Shown here: positions 24,204 to 37,734 of the stretch, piece after piece
Numbering within the stretch: position 1 is the stretch's first letter
How the letters are laid out: each line of letters begins with the position of its first letter
Assembly (NCBI GenBank): GCA_036023115.1
Contig: JAYKKT010000059.1
Span: 3,634,001 to 3,698,000, forward strand
Length of the DNA stretch: 64,000 nucleotides
From: Brasenia schreberi
Taxonomy: Eukaryota > Streptophyta > Magnoliopsida > Nymphaeales > Cabombaceae
Direction: 5' to 3'
The notes under the pieces: model-generated
Database searches by the model: none
What the model saw: the letters and a program-made list of their open reading frames with translations, nothing else
Told to the model about the DNA's origin: nothing
Translations under genes and position numbers: made by a program

Positions 24204-24246
<43 letters not shown>

Positions 24247-27200
24247 AGTGCGGGTAATCCGTCTATCAATATTTGTATAATGGAGTACCCTTTCCGGTAA
24301 TTGGGTGTAGGCCGTCGGAGTCGACAATACCCACCGAAGGAAGTGGAACAGGGAGGAGTATTTGGAGCGTGCTCGCGAGCGTGAGTTGCAGGTGAGGTGG
24401 GTCAATGCCTAAATGTTTGTATTGAGTAGAGTTGAGTTGGTGTTATTGATCTCTGTATCCACTCTTTCTGATGTGTTTGGGTTTTATGGTTTGGTTCATC
24501 TATAGGAAGAGGAAGGCCCGCTCAAGTCCAAAGGTGGGTTGTCGAACTCTGCTCATCGGTTTATGGGCGGTTAAATTATATGGTTGATGCCTGTGGACTT
24601 ACAATTACACGTTGAAATGCTGTTTGGATGTGTGCAGCAAAAGCGCCTCCGGTGCAAAGAAAACCATTGAAACACAGAGAGTATGAAGTTGACCTTGATT
24701 CTCGTTTGGGGAAAACACAGGTCAGTATTATTTTTTTGGTAATCAGTTAAGCGTAACCTTTTATGTTCTCGATAACTCATGATTGTTTCTTTAGGTTTAC
24801 GTCTGCGCTATGCCTGTATGAGTAATAAATTTTGGAAATGACTTCGGTTGACAAAACTTATAACATTAAGTCGGACGCTATCGCTGCTAGATATTTATCT
24901 TGATGCTTCGGCTACCTTTTGCTATTTACTGTTGTTTTAGGGGATTGGTGGTGGGGTGGTGTTTACCTACTTGATTTAAAGACTCGTGTGAACCTTTGGT
25001 GGACCAATGTTGAAGCATTCCCATTGATAGCGTCAAATTTTTATGGACATTATCTGCGATGCTGTCTTAGTAAAAGTTCGCATGCTACTATGTGAAGTCA
25101 TTTCTCATACGAAGTGATATAGTTAACTCTTGGTGAGGAAATATGATATCCTGGTGCAGTGCAAGCCGTGAAACGTTTGTTGTTTCCAAGGCTGTGCTTA
25201 GCAGTGTTGTCTGACGCATATCGCTGGGCTCCACGATACGGGCGTATCGTATCGTGTTTTATCGTATTGTATTTTAATATTAAAAAACATAAAAATTATT
25301 TAAAAATTAATAAAATTAGTAAAAATCCAAAACAAATCAAGAAAAATATGGAAAAATCTGGTAATTGCTTTAAATTCATATAATGCAAAGTTTAGCACAA
25401 ATTGAACATTCAATATTGAATAATTGCATCCAAAATTATATATTTTGAATCAAAAAATGAAATACATTTACATTTTACATATTGTAAATTTATAGCAGGA
25501 TCATTAACTAAATAATCTTCGTCTTCTCCTTGATGATGTTGTTGCACTTCAAATTAATTCATGCAATGTCTTCTTCGGTTAGGACTTAGGAGTGCATTTT
25601 CTTCGTTATCTTCCATAATCCACTCATCTAATATATCAAAATTAACATAACTGCTATCTTTGTACTGTAGTTGTCATATTTGCTAATTTTCATATGTGAG
25701 CAAAACAATGAGCTCCATTTCTTTGATTATTGAGTCTATGACACATCAATGATGTGATATTATTACTTGATGATATCTCCTTTTTCTCTTATTGGAGACT
25801 AGCTTTTTAACTAATGCTTGAGCTCCATTTCTCACTTCACAGACTAGTTAAGCCTCACACACATTAATATGTTCAACTCAATGGAAGTCATGTAACATAA
25901 ACCCTAAAATAGTGAAGTTGTGAAATCCCCACTCAATGAACCGAGAGAATTAAATGTTTTTAATTGTTTGCGATCTCATGAAATTAGAAACTGTTAGCAG
26001 AAATATACCTAAAAGTTGTAATAGAAAGAAAAATGATTTTGTCATAATTTTTATTTGTTCATACATTATTCTTATTAAATAAATGAAATTATAAACCCAA
26101 ATTATAAGCATATTGGAGGATGCGAAGTGAAGAGAGGGCAGAAACATGCAAACAAAAATTGAAAAAAAAATTGATTTTTTTTTGGGCGTATCCCCCGTAT
26201 CGTACGATACGGCACGATAACCTGTTACGATATAGGTTACCGTATCGTATTGTGGCTTCCCACGATACGATACGTACGATACGGATAACACTGGTGCTTA
26301 GCATCTAAAACTTCCTACTCTTTGTCTTGAGGGCTGTTGTGATACATTGTTTCTTAAATTCATTGGCAGAAAATTTATTTGATTGGCAATGCTTTTCCTT
26401 CGAGGTCCAAATTATGCTTGCATTCTTCAGGAGTCTTTTTGATTAACTAGAACCTTCAGGCAAATTATATGTTGGGCAGCTTTTGGATGGCTTCCTGTGA
26501 GGTTGAGTTACACGCTCCTTCATGAAGAAATGCTTAAAGTCCATGCAGTTCTTCCCTTGTTGGAAGTCACATGGCTTGCTTATAATGGTTTTTATGCTCT
26601 GTAGATGCCATTTTTTCTTTAGATCGGAGATGTTACTTTTACAGATAGGAATTACTTTTAGGTGATTACGTCATCACTAGCTATAAAGTAGAAACAAGTA
26701 CTAACCATGAGTAGGACAAAGAAAGTGACAGCTTTTATAAGGCATCTATTAGATTTATATATTGCTAGTGACTTGCATGCTTAACATCATAGTGGGATAA
26801 CATCATCCATCTTTTCTACAAGGTACTCGTTTCTTTTTACACTCTCTCTCTCTAGAGAGATTGGCATGTGTTTCTGCTGATGTATAAGTTCTGTTGGATT
26901 TTCTTGTGTATGTTTATGTGCTTATCTACATGTTTGACTATCCTCTTTTTCCATCATGTATCCTTCTGAAATGCATTTGCAGAAGTAATATTGTGAGACA
27001 TTCAGGGCATTTTATGTAAAGTTAATCTTGCCTGCTTAGCACTGTATTAGTGGTTCATTGAATTGGATCCAACTTGACTGTGCAAATGGGCCTTGTTGCT
27101 GAAATTGGTTTTTTATATTGACAAAGGCATATGTTTGTGCAGGTTGTCACCCCCGTTGCACCACTGAGTCAACAGGTATGTGCATCAAATAATCGTGTTT

Positions 27201-30200
27201 ATTACTTCTTTGCATCCATAACTTAGACATTGATAAATTGAACCTTACTATGTACATATGCCCGTCCAATGTGGTTTCTGGAGTGGAAAAAAATGTCTTT
27301 CTGGAACAGAGATTTGTTTGTCAAATGGTAATTTGCATACTGTATTAAATCATCATGACCATCGGTTTCAATGTTATTTCGGAATTTAACTTTTCTGTTG
27401 GCCTGTTCCAAAAGATAATTGATGCTTGTGCATTTGCAACCTTGTGAGTGATCAATGACATCTGCTGCAAGGAGACCTGTTTTCTTACTGAGCTTTTGAA
27501 CCGTCATTGGTTGTTTTAGAACTTTCCTTGTTGAATTGAAGAGCTTGCCTGCATAGAAAGTCGTTCAGAGATCTCTCCTGCAGTACCATTTGGATTGCAT
27601 ATGTCAGTCATGGAGTCCTGGATGGACACGTTTTAAGTACTGATTCAATTGCAAATCTTAGCACGTAATACAACTTTTCAAGTATTTCGGACCAATTGTG
27701 TGTGAAAGTGTCAAACAACTAGTATTATTTTGAGTATGACGGAAACTATCACATAGGCTGTTTTGGTTTAATGAGCTTTTCGTTGTTTTGGTTCAATGAG
27801 CTTTTCGTTGTTTGAGATGCTACATTGTATCTTACATGTATTTTGTTACAGGCAGGATATTATTGTGATGTATGTGAATGTGTGGTAAAGGATTCTGCAA
27901 ACTTTTTGGACCACATCAATGGGAAGAAACGTATGTTCTCTCTATATATTAAATGACTTGTCTAGTGAATCTTGTCTTACTTGTATGTTCCTTTATATCT
28001 GTCTCCATAGATCAAAGAGCATTGGGCATGTCAATGCGAGTAGAACGGGCATCTCTTGAACAGGTATACATTCTCTCTACTGCTTAAGATTTTCTCCTGG
28101 TTACAAAATGTAAAATATTAGATAAAAGATGCTTGAACTTGACTTCCCACGTTTCTTAGTATGCTTTTCTATTTTGTAAGATGAGCATACTTGGATTTGA
28201 TTTTTTAGCTCACCTGTTGTTTAACTTTTGTTTAGGGAATTATTATGTTATTATTTGATGAGTTAGTTCTATGATCCTTCATTTGTTCATCTTAAACTTT
28301 AACCCGTCATAGTATTCATCTCTTTTGGTTTCTCAATTTAATGGAGGCAACTTAATGTTTTGACGTCATTTCTTCCTCATCACACATGAAACCTTTCCTA
28401 GAGCGGTACTGGGCACTTTATTCTGGTGTCAAATTGCAGCCCCTAAACTGGAGAGATCAATGGAGATTCAACCCAATATTGGTATAAAACAAGTGATGCT
28501 ATGCTTGCACTTTTTTAAAAGAGCAAGAAAGACAAGGGGAGTGAGTGCAGCACTTATCCTCGTTGCAGCTTAGTTTGGAATGTTACTTATTTGTGTCTTT
28601 TCCTTAATGAGAGTGAAAATGAAAACTCCGCCCATGTAAGGGATCACCCTTGCATGGCCGGTGCCAAGCCTGGATAAAGGAGGAGGATTGTGTTAGGCTT
28701 CCAATAACGTTTGTTGGATTTTTATACTATGGATTATACAAATTATGTGCATTGCTTTGGAGTGTCTCCGCCTAGCGACATGTTGCAGAGCCCGAATGCA
28801 GTGAAAAGCAAGCAAGAGCCACTACATTTTCGCCCGAATGTAGTGAATCAATTGCAAAGAGGGTTCCCACATCATGGACGGGTGTGGGTAAAGAAGTTAG
28901 TACCCGCAATATTGCCGCCCGAATGTAGTGAATAAATTACAGAGAGGGTTTCCACATTTTTAATATGGGACATATGTGGGGTAAGGAAGCTAGTCCTAGA
29001 TAATAAGATTCGTATTGGTTCTTGGAATATCGGAACATTATTCGGTACGCTAATGGAGGTGGTAGATACTATGATTTGGAGAAAGATTCATATTCTATGT
29101 TTATAAGAGACAAAATGGGTTGAAGAAAAACCAAAAGAGATTTTGAGGATAAAGGTTTTAAATTATGATACTCTGGTAAGGAAAAAGCTCAAAACGGAGT
29201 TGATATTATCAATTTATCATAAATAAAGATTTAAAGGATAGTGTAGTAGACATACGACGTTATGGTAAACGAATCATGATGTTGAAATTAGTGTTAGGAG
29301 CAGATGTTTTGAATATAGTTTGTACTTATGCACCCCAAGTAGGACTAGAAGATAGTATAAAGATGACTTTTTGGGAAGAGTTAGATAAGGTGATTCAAAG
29401 AATTCTACAAAGGAAGATGATTTGTTTAGGAGGAGACTTAAATGGACATGTCGGTAAAGAGGCATTAGGATATCAAGGTATTCATAGAAACTTTGGTTTT
29501 GGAGATATAAATGAGGAAGGTATGGAGATTTTGAATTTTGTTATGGTGTTTGATCTCTTTATAGTCAATACAATCTTCAAAAAATGAGATGAACATTTAA
29601 TTACTTATAAGAGTGGCTTATCACAAATACTAATTGATTACTTTATTTGTAGAAAAAAGATAGAGCATGTTGTAAAGATTGCAAGGTAATTTCAGGAGAA
29701 AGCTTAACCACCTGACATCGATTTTTAGTTATAGATTTACAAATAAAAAAATATACAAAGAAGAAAAGAGTGGATTGAGCTATTGAGACTAAATGGTAGA
29801 ACCTTAAAAGCAAGAAAGAAGATATATTTAAATAGAAAGTCCTTCAAGGAGATGCTTGGAATTATGTTAGTACACCTTGTGATATGTAGAAGAATATGCC
29901 TATACATATTAGGAAAGTGGTGAAAGATGTGTTAGGTGAATCTACGGGAGGTGTACCGGCACAAAAAGAAGCTTGGTGGTGGAGTGAAGTAGTGCAAAAT
30001 AAATCAACATGTTACAAATTACATTATGCTAAGAAAACTAGTAAAACTTTAGAGGCTTATAAGAAAGCAAGGTAGGAAGCGAAAAAGGCCGTTGGTGAAG
30101 CAAAAACTAAAATTTGAGAGGATTTATATAAAAAACTCAACTCAAAAGAGGGTGAAAGAGATATTTTTAGGATAGCTAGGGTTAGAGATAAGTAAACTAA

Positions 30201-33200
30201 AGATCTTAATTGTGTTAGATGCATCAAAGACGAGGATGAAAAAAATCTAGTGGCAAATGATGATATAAGAAATAGATGGAAAAACTATTTTTATAAGCTT
30301 TTTAATGAAAATAAAGATGTTAGTATTAGCTTAGAAGATTTAGCCAAGTCAGAAAAGTATATAAACCACAATTTCTACCGACGTATTAAAAAAATGAAGT
30401 CAAAGAGGCTCTTAAACATATGAAGAGTGGTAAATCGGTAGGACCAGATAATATTCCTATAGAAGTTTGGAAAATACTAGGAGAAATAGGAATCACTTGG
30501 CTCACAAGACTATTTAATGAAATATGAAAAAACCAAAAGATGCCAGAGGAATGGAGAGCAAGTACACTTATACCCATATATAAGAACAAGGGAGACATTC
30601 AAAATTGTGTGAATTATTGAGGTATCAAGTTAATGAGTCATACTATGAAATTATGGGAAAGAATTATTGAACGTAGGTTAAGACAAGTATCAAGTACTAC
30701 AGAGAACCAATTTGGATTTATGCCAGGCAGATCTACTATTGAAACGATTCACCTTTTGAGACGTCTTGTGAAACATTTTAGAGCAAAAGAGAAAGACCTA
30801 CATGTTTATTGATCTAGAAAAAGCTTATGATAGGGTACCGAGTGAGGCTCTTTGGAGAACCATGGAAAAAAGAGGTATCACATTGACATACATAAACCTT
30901 AGAAGAGACATGTACAATGGTGCAAAAACATGTGTGAGGACTCATGAAGAAATGATAGACTTCTTTGAACTTAATATTGGGTTATATCAAGGATCAACTT
31001 TAAGTCCGTACTTATTTATAATGGTGAGGGATGAGTTAACAAAACATATTCAAGATGAAGTACCTTGGTGTATGTTATTTGCATATGAAATTGTATTAGT
31101 GGAGGAGTCTAAGGAAAAAGTTAATAGAAAATTGGAACTATGGAGAGAAACATTAGAAAGCAAAGGCCTCCGACTTAGTAGAACAAAGACTAAATATATA
31201 GAATGTAAGTTTGATCATTTGGTAACTTTAGAGGACATAGAAATTAAAATTGACACACATTGCATCCCCCAAAAGGAAAGTTTTAAATACCTAGGGTCAA
31301 TTTTTCAGAGTGATGGAAGAATTGAATGAGATGTTATGCATAAAATTAATGGTTATTGGTTAAAATGGAGAGGAGCATCAAGTATTCTTTGTGATAAGAA
31401 GATATCATTAAAGTTAAAAGATAAATATTATAGAGCAACAATTAGACCTACCATGTTTTATGGTTCTGAGTGTTGGGCAGTTAATCATCGACATGTACAA
31501 AAGATGTCTGTGACAAAAATGAAGATGTTGTGATGGATGAGTGGTCATACAAGAAAAGACCGTATACATAATGAGGTTATTAGAAATAAATTACGTGCGA
31601 CACCAGTAGAGGATAAAATGAGAGAATATCGTTTAAGGTGGTTTGGACATATATAAAAAAGATCAAAAGAATAACCTGTAAGAAGGTATGAAAAGCTAGA
31701 TTTTGAAAGTATTAAAAGAGGTAGAGGACGACCACAAAAGTGTTGGAAAGAAACAATAAAAAATGATCTAGCTTATTGTGAGTTAACTGCTAACACGGCA
31801 CTTGATAGGGCTCTGTGGAAACAAAGAATCTATGTAGCCGACCCGGTCTAGTATGGGAAAAGGCTTAGTTGTTGTTTGTTGTTGTTGTAGAGTGAAAATG
31901 AAAAAACAAACTCAGATTTGCATGTCAACACTGACTATCGTAGGCATACCAGATTTTCATAATTTCATGCATTGTATCTAGGTCAAACTAAATCTACAGG
32001 GTAGATCCTCTGCTAGAGGATGGGAATGGATGAGTCAATCAGATGATTCAGAACCAACCCATCTGCTGCCTAAATCTGAGTCTGCTCCTAATGACTTAGG
32101 AAATCACAGTAGTGGCTAGAGATAGTTTGGAGAGCAGAACATGATTCCTTTTGAAAGATTAAAGAAATAAGTTTGTCAAAAAGAATAAACTTACTGATGC
32201 CTAAATTCCCACTTGCAAAAGGGTGGAAAGATACCCTATGGTTGTGCCTTTAATGTCTTTTGTTGAAGTCTATTTCAGAGAGCCAATTAGGACAAACACG
32301 ACTTTTACTGTTACATGTCTCTGCAAAGATAACAACACCAGATTTAGTATCATGGAAGTGAACGTTCAGATTTGTGTAGCTGCAATTGACATTTGGGTTG
32401 TCATGGTTCTGATTGAAGGTCAAGTGTCTTCACAGCTATGATGGAAAAATGAAAAAGAGTTGAGCAATAATTCTTGGAAGCTGTATATTACTTGGCTTGC
32501 AGATGCTTCCAACTGTTCTGTGGACTATGCACTTTGCAGCATGTTTATTTGATTCCAGAATGCGTGATAAGACATGGATATGTATCATTTGGTGGGTTTA
32601 CTATATGTCAGGAGATTTTGGCATTTGCAGGAAGAACCATTTCCTGTTTCTAAATGTTTTTTTTGTTTCATTGTCATCTAGTTTTGGTAGCTTGAAAGAG
32701 TAGGGTCAACAGTATTGATAGAGTTATGCTTGGTCAATGCTTTCTGCTCCATGCACGTAGAAGGAGTCGCTACCAACTAGGTCAAGTATGGTGGAGCTCG
32801 TAGAGTTTATAGAGTTCGTTTGTCTTTCCTCTTGATGTAAATGACACCCATTGATTTGTCAACTAAAAAAGCAATCTCCACCAACTGACTGTAGGTAGAG
32901 ACAGGTGGGGGACCTCAGGATGTAAGCTGGAACTGGTAACCATGAATGATCTCTAGATGTCATTGCTTCCTGAGAGATGTTTCTATCGCTAGTATGTTTT
33001 TGACTAATAATTTTCTCTTCCAAATCTTATTACACGTCAACTTGTGACTTTGGAACTAGTAAAAAGAAAGTCTAAATACCAATGGGCTTCTTAATTTATT
33101 GGGCCTCACTTGGAATCGTCTTGGTTTGTGTGGTTCTGCCTAGTGTTCTTATGAACCTTGTGTATACGAGGAAATCATGACCTGTTTCAGTAGATAGTGC

Positions 33201-34238
33201 ATTTGGATGGCATGGGTGAGATGCGCATGGAGATGATACCCCCTCTTTCGACATGGACTCCTACCGGTTTATGGACTTCAGTTACCGATGGCAAAAACAT
33301 GCTCTGCACTGTTGCTTCTGCAGCAAAATGTGACCTTATACTTAAGTTCAAGCCTGGATTATCTGCATAGTTTTATGTTAGCTTAATTTAGGTATCGACC
33401 TATGAGTTAAATGCCTTCATTATGAATTTTGTTTTTATACATTTTTAACAATCAGATATATTGTATATCTGCCGTAATTGACTCTTAGCTGTTCCATTTT
33501 GATATTCCATGTCCTCCTTGTTTGTTTGTTGGCGTTACAGTTTAGCCGATCCATTTTTGTCTCTTCCCATTGTACCCTTCACACTTTTGAACCTAAGAAG
33601 GCAATGGAAGATGTGCACCATAAAGGGGTAAAGAATGCCCAAAATTGATTACAAAAGAAATCATGACAGGATTGCAACTAAGGCTCCATGGAGCAAACCA
33701 CCCAGAGTGGGGAAAGCTGAATTTTGATTTTGATATTCCTACATCAAACTATCAAGTTTAATTTCGACAATTGCTGAGGAGGTCTAATTCTAATGGCAGG
33801 TTCAGGAACGATTTGAGCTACTAAAGAAGCGGAAAGTCAGTGGTTCCTTTACTGCACAAGGTAGTATCATGTCAATTGTTTATCTGGTTCCTTTAAAATC
33901 TATGCTTAAAAGAAGCTTGAGTCATTTGGTTAGATATTTATAAGTCCATCACTTGTGTGTGTGCGCTGATGAATGATTTTTACCTCCCAGACTTGGACGC
34001 CAGAATCTTGAAACAACAGCAAGAGGAGGAAGAGAGAAAGAGAGAAAGGAGGGAAAGGAAGAAGGAAAAGAAGGTACGTCTTGAAAATTTGTTGTCTTTC
34101 CTTGAATGAATCTTCAATGCTGATTTATGAATTCGATCTATGTAGAAAGAAAAAGCTGTTGAGGATGATATTGAGGAGGATGTAGATGTTGCGGCGATGA
34201 TGGGATTTGGTGGCTTTCGGTCATCTAAGAAATCTTAA
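24170..34238 (+). CDS. SNU23/ZMAT2-type U4/U6.U5 snRNP zinc-finger protein
   Basis: This is a component of the spliceosomal tri-snRNP by family. Ten exons join in frame to 204 aa: 24170-24190, 24311-24391, 24506-24533, 24638-24720, 27143-27175, 27852-27930, 28011-28063, 33800-33860, 33991-34073, 34146-34238. The N-terminus [20 protein letters not shown] leads to the conserved [20 protein letters not shown] and [16 protein letters not shown]. The U1-like C2H2 finger is [23 protein letters not shown] (coding exons 6-7), followed by [24 protein letters not shown]-rich coiled segment precedes the conserved end [13 protein letters not shown]. Length and every motif fit the family, and no break is seen. 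Intron 4 (24,721-27,142) hosts a hAT-like element and intron 7 (28,064-33,799) an RTE LINE. Confidence 0.95.
24207..24244. repeat. (CT)n microsatellite in SNU23 intron 1
   Basis: A pure CT run of about 38 bp starts 16 bases after the first splice donor. A shorter CT run (23,933-23,946) lies in the leader. Confidence 0.9.
25202..26293. mobile_element. hAT-like non-autonomous element, 1,092 bp, perfect 8-bp TSD
   Basis: The identical octamer GTGCTTAG occurs at 25,194-25,201 and 26,294-26,301. The ends begin CAGTGTTGTC and, on the other strand, CAGTGTTATCCG. Subterminal clusters of CGATACG/CGTATCG words occur on both sides (25,235-25,270 and 26,190-26,285), a usual hAT subterminal pattern. The interior is AT-rich with no transposase frame. 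It sits in intron 4 of the SNU23 gene. Confidence 0.9.
28626..31888 (+). mobile_element. Near full-length RTE-type LINE, 3,263 bp, with 16-bp TSD
   Basis: The identical 16-mer AGAGTGAAAATGAAAA flanks it (28,610-28,625 and 31,889-31,904). In order it has a GC-richer 5' leader (to about 28,990), an EEP endonuclease ([11 protein letters not shown] near 29,010; [13 protein letters not shown] near 29,435), a linker, reverse transcriptase ([10 protein letters not shown] near 30,715; [11 protein letters not shown] near 30,805) and a C-terminal segment, then a TTG-repeat tail. The catalytic FADD box reads FAYE (about 31,078-31,089), and many stops and frameshifts interrupt the ORF. It is inserted sense in SNU23 intron 7. 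Confidence 0.92.
29276..31840 (+). pseudogene. Decayed RTE endonuclease/reverse transcriptase ORF
   Basis: Pieces of one ancestral polyprotein are readable: endonuclease 29,276-29,587; linker about 29,640-30,290; fingers/palm 30,300-31,329; C-terminus 31,336-31,840. Stops (e.g. 29,585-29,587 and 31,327-31,329) and indels separate them. Key RT aspartates are replaced (FAYE for FADD), so the protein could not reverse-transcribe even if the frame were open. Confidence 0.85.
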
Positions 34239-35247
34239 GCATATCTGAGGAAGCAAAAATCTTAATGTAATATCAAACTTGTCCAAATGAGCTTTTCGGA
34301 AAAAATTATCATCATCATTCAGAGAGGAATGTATTGATTAGATACAGAAAATGGAAGTCTAATATGTTCTCACGTCCTCACATTCATAACGTTAATCGCT
34401 GCCTTTTTAGATTTTGGTTCTAAGGTTTGGCTGGGCTTAGTGAGGCGGAGCTTTGAATTACTTGTACGTCCTTATGAAGAAGACGGGTTGAAGGTGGAGA
34501 CAGAGATGCGAGCAAGATGGCGGTTCTTTACGTTTATGAATTATAATTTTTTTCATTGAAAAGCCTATTATCATGAACAGATTCTCTCACCCATGGCCTC
34601 ATTTGAAGGACTATGAGGCTGCTTGCTATGTAGGCCCGATGCATGATGAGTATGATACTCATGCATCTCTCAATCTCATTACTCTAAACTTTTCTCAGGA
34701 CGTGCGTCTGCGCCACCGCCATCTTGAGAAATTTGAGATGCTGGTGATTGTGATGAGAGATGCATAGCCATCATGCATCAAGGCTGCAGCTCAGCATATG
34801 TTCTACCTTAAACATCAAGTGACTTAGTGCCACTTAGGAATCTGGCTGATAAAAAACCACAAAAGCAAGGAATGGTTGATTTATTTCTTGCAACCAATAA
34901 CAATGATACTAACCAGGCAGCTCCATGCGGGGAGGTCCAGAGTTCCATGCCCAGCACAAGCATCGCTTACAAAAAAAGAAAATGGCAGTTGTTTGCGGTC
35001 AACTATCGTCGAGTTTGCCCTTATTCTCTCCCTTTCACAGGCAAACATGTATTCTGTATAATCAGATGTTCTCGGTAGATGGTTTGATAGATGATGAGAT
35101 TGGACTTCTCCAATCCTCACTATTACTAATTAGACCAAAAGGAGCACACTCCAGTGAAGAACGATTCGGGTCAGCCATGTCGGCTATGCCGTTGGATCAA
35201 GCCTCTATATATGGATCCAAATCCAGAATTAGACCCTCTCTGCGTTA
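34239..35247. other. Convergent intergenic region
   Basis: It lies between the 3' ends of the SNU23 gene (+) and the cysteine-rich protein gene (-), so it must hold both 3' UTRs. A 64-codon frame at 34,573-34,767 and an overlapping 83-codon frame at 34,827-35,078 resemble nothing I know. Confidence 0.5.
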
Positions 35248-36443
35248 TCACCTGCTAAGAAGTAATGCTATCACACAGAGTGCCAACAGTGTCAGCACCA
35301 AACTCCTTGTTTGGAGAACTTTGGCTGCATTGTCCTCTGCTTGCATATGCCCATCTACACTGAAATGACCTGCACCAACAAAGGAAAGATCATTGGGCGC
35401 CATGCTTTTATTTGGATTTGGATTTGATTCAGTAAAAAATTTGCCAAATAGATCTTGTTAATCTTATATTTTAATAATATAGTTTAATTAATTTGGTCTA
35501 ATAAAGTATATCTACCTCGTCGATGTGTTCGGCCGCACCCATCATGAATGGCATCCCTTACATCTCTAATTGTAGCCCTGTTGTAGAACTCAAAGTTGTC
35601 GATTATCTGATCAACACAGTAGAGTACCAGGTCCGTTTCCTCCAGGCAAGGTCCACTACAGTATGCATCTGTTGCAGCTTCCGGGATGTTAAGATCACCG
35701 CTTGCCGTTAGTCGGTATGCACGATCGCACCGGGCATAAACCTTATAATTTCATCAAAAATAATTACTGACACGATAAAGTCACTCTGTGTATGTGGTGC
35801 ATGCTATTCGATTATAATTCTGGCAAAGCATCAAGAATTGAATAGTGTTGAGCATATATGCAAGGTAAACTTTTTAACATATGGGCGTGCGTGTAAACTG
35901 CCATGTACATGTAGATATTCCTCTTACTTATATACAAAATAAAATTACATACCACATGGTCATCAAAACACAGCAACGCCTTGGAAACTATTTGAACCGG
36001 ATCATTTGCGCCATCATCATCAGACTCTGCAGTGACAAAAGAAAGAAGATTTACACCCACACAAACAATGAGTGTTGGATCAATGAATTTTTTATGGTAC
36101 AGCCTTTGATTATATCATGAGTTCTCAACTTTGGGCTATAGTATTTTCAAAATTTCAAATTTTGAGTGGGAAATTTGTAGGTGGGGTGCCCAGACGACAG
36201 TGTTGTGAATAACCCGTGTTTGCACGGTCGGCTCTACATTACAGCCCATACAATTAACCGTTGGCTACAGTCTCCCCAGTCTCGCTCGATTGTAGATCTG
36301 CCACTGCATACAACCTCTGAAATTGAAAACAGTTGTGATTCATAAAGAGCATTACCTGCAAAGAAACATAAAGTAGCTATGAAAACAAAAGCAAGTTCAA
36401 GTCTCAGACGTTTGATGTTGGGAGAGATGGTGGAGTAAGCCAT
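35248..36443 (-). CDS. Small secreted/membrane-tethered cysteine-rich plant protein (probably DUF7731 family)
   Basis: Four minus-strand exons (36443-36356, 36026-35953, 35741-35516, 35369-35248) join with consistent phases to 169 aa. Residues about 12-29 (ELAFVFIATLCFFA) look like a signal peptide. The body has six cysteines in the pattern LLCFDD, ARCDRAYRLTASG, DAYCSGPCLEETDLVLYCVD, then FYNRATIRDVRDAIHDGCG. The last 20 residues (LVLTLLALCVIALLLSR) are hydrophobic, either a membrane segment or a GPI signal. The layout matches an uncharacterised plant family that I believe is called DUF7731; that name is from memory. ATG 36,443 is the first ATG after a TATA-like motif. Function is unknown. 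Confidence 0.8.
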
Positions 36444-36508
36444 CACACACACACAAACACAGAGAGAGAGAGAGGGTTGCTGCGGAGGAAGATTTATGTG
36501 GAGGGCTT

Positions 36509-36518
36509 CTTATATTCT
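36509..36518 (-). promoter_or_regulatory. TATA-like motif of the minus-strand gene
   Basis: The minus strand reads GAATATAAGA about 65 bases upstream of the start codon at 36,443. A CA/GA microsatellite (about 36,445-36,476) lies in the short leader. Confidence 0.5.
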
Positions 36519-37734
36519 TCATATTAGCAAAAATAAACATGGACAGTTTTTATCATTACATGGAACTACCGATTCAGAATATTAATAATGACTAATTGTA
36601 GTAAGCTAACCATAGTTGGTGAATGTATCAGTGACACAAGACCAGGATTTTGTGGGTGAAGCAAACTTATTGATCACACTCGCAATAGAGCGTGCAAATA
36701 TGGTTAATCTTCACCCACTAAATCTGGTTTGTGGCACTGATGGTGCCTGTTTGCGTTATAGAACTTTGAGGAGCTTATTGTCGTGGAACTTTGCAGAACT
36801 TGTTCCTGAAACTCCATAAACGGACACAGAAGTTTCGTGACATTAATAGCTCTCCGTCATCTTATTCGAAACTCTCGAGTCCTTCAAACAAATTACTCCT
36901 TGCGAATACCGGTTCCACGTTTGCATCGTTCTAGCACTACAAAAGCTGGTTCTGCAGAAGAGTTCCACAATGCAAATAGGTCCTTAATTTGAGTTTTTGT
37001 GTTCACTTTTCCAAGTACTGTTGTGCATCAAATACTAGACCTATCACTAGGTGTGAAATTATAGTTCTATAGGGTCAATTTCAGTCAAAAACTTTGGCAT
37101 CAAGAACAAGGTGAGGCTATAGGAACTATAACTCAAGGCTTCCAACAAAAAACCAAATACCTCCTTTCTCGTGCATCACATGAAAACCCAACATCAATAT
37201 CATTCGTGAATCAAACGTAGAATGGTTCATACAAAACAAAATTACAACTCTATGAAAGTCTAGGCCTACAGTACCAAGGACCTGACACCCACAAATCAAA
37301 TACACCCTAAAGGATATTCACAATATGGAAGAAATAGTTTAACACCATTATGTCTTGCCCTGTACCCAAAATCAGGTTTTAGTAAAATGGGTTCTTGGAT
37401 TTTAACTTTTAAGGCAGTCACATGAGATCCTTCTTTGAAAAAAAGGGTATTTGATATAAATAGAAGGAAGGTGGTCGGTTGGTAAAGAAATCACCAACTC
37501 CAACTTTCTGGATATTTTTTCTTTAATTTCCCCAACAATCCAAACACTACTAATAGCTTCAGCGTGAATTTTCTGACCTCCCTTAACTGTTTTAGTACAA
37601 TGTGGAGGCTGAAGTCATATGCATGCACCGGGTATGGATATCATGACCTTCAACTTGCGAGCCAACACCCTTGCTATTGCTTGGTGTGCTTCTCACCTCC
37701 ATCATCCTTAACCAATGAATCCTTTTGCTGCATT

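Noticed and set aside
30386..30598. Minus-strand open frame, repeated at 51,945-52,157
   Set aside because: It is the antisense of the RTE reverse-transcriptase region in both LINE copies.
34925..35368. 147-codon plus-strand open frame
   Set aside because: It runs antisense through the last exon of the minus-strand cysteine-rich protein gene and has no family resemblance.
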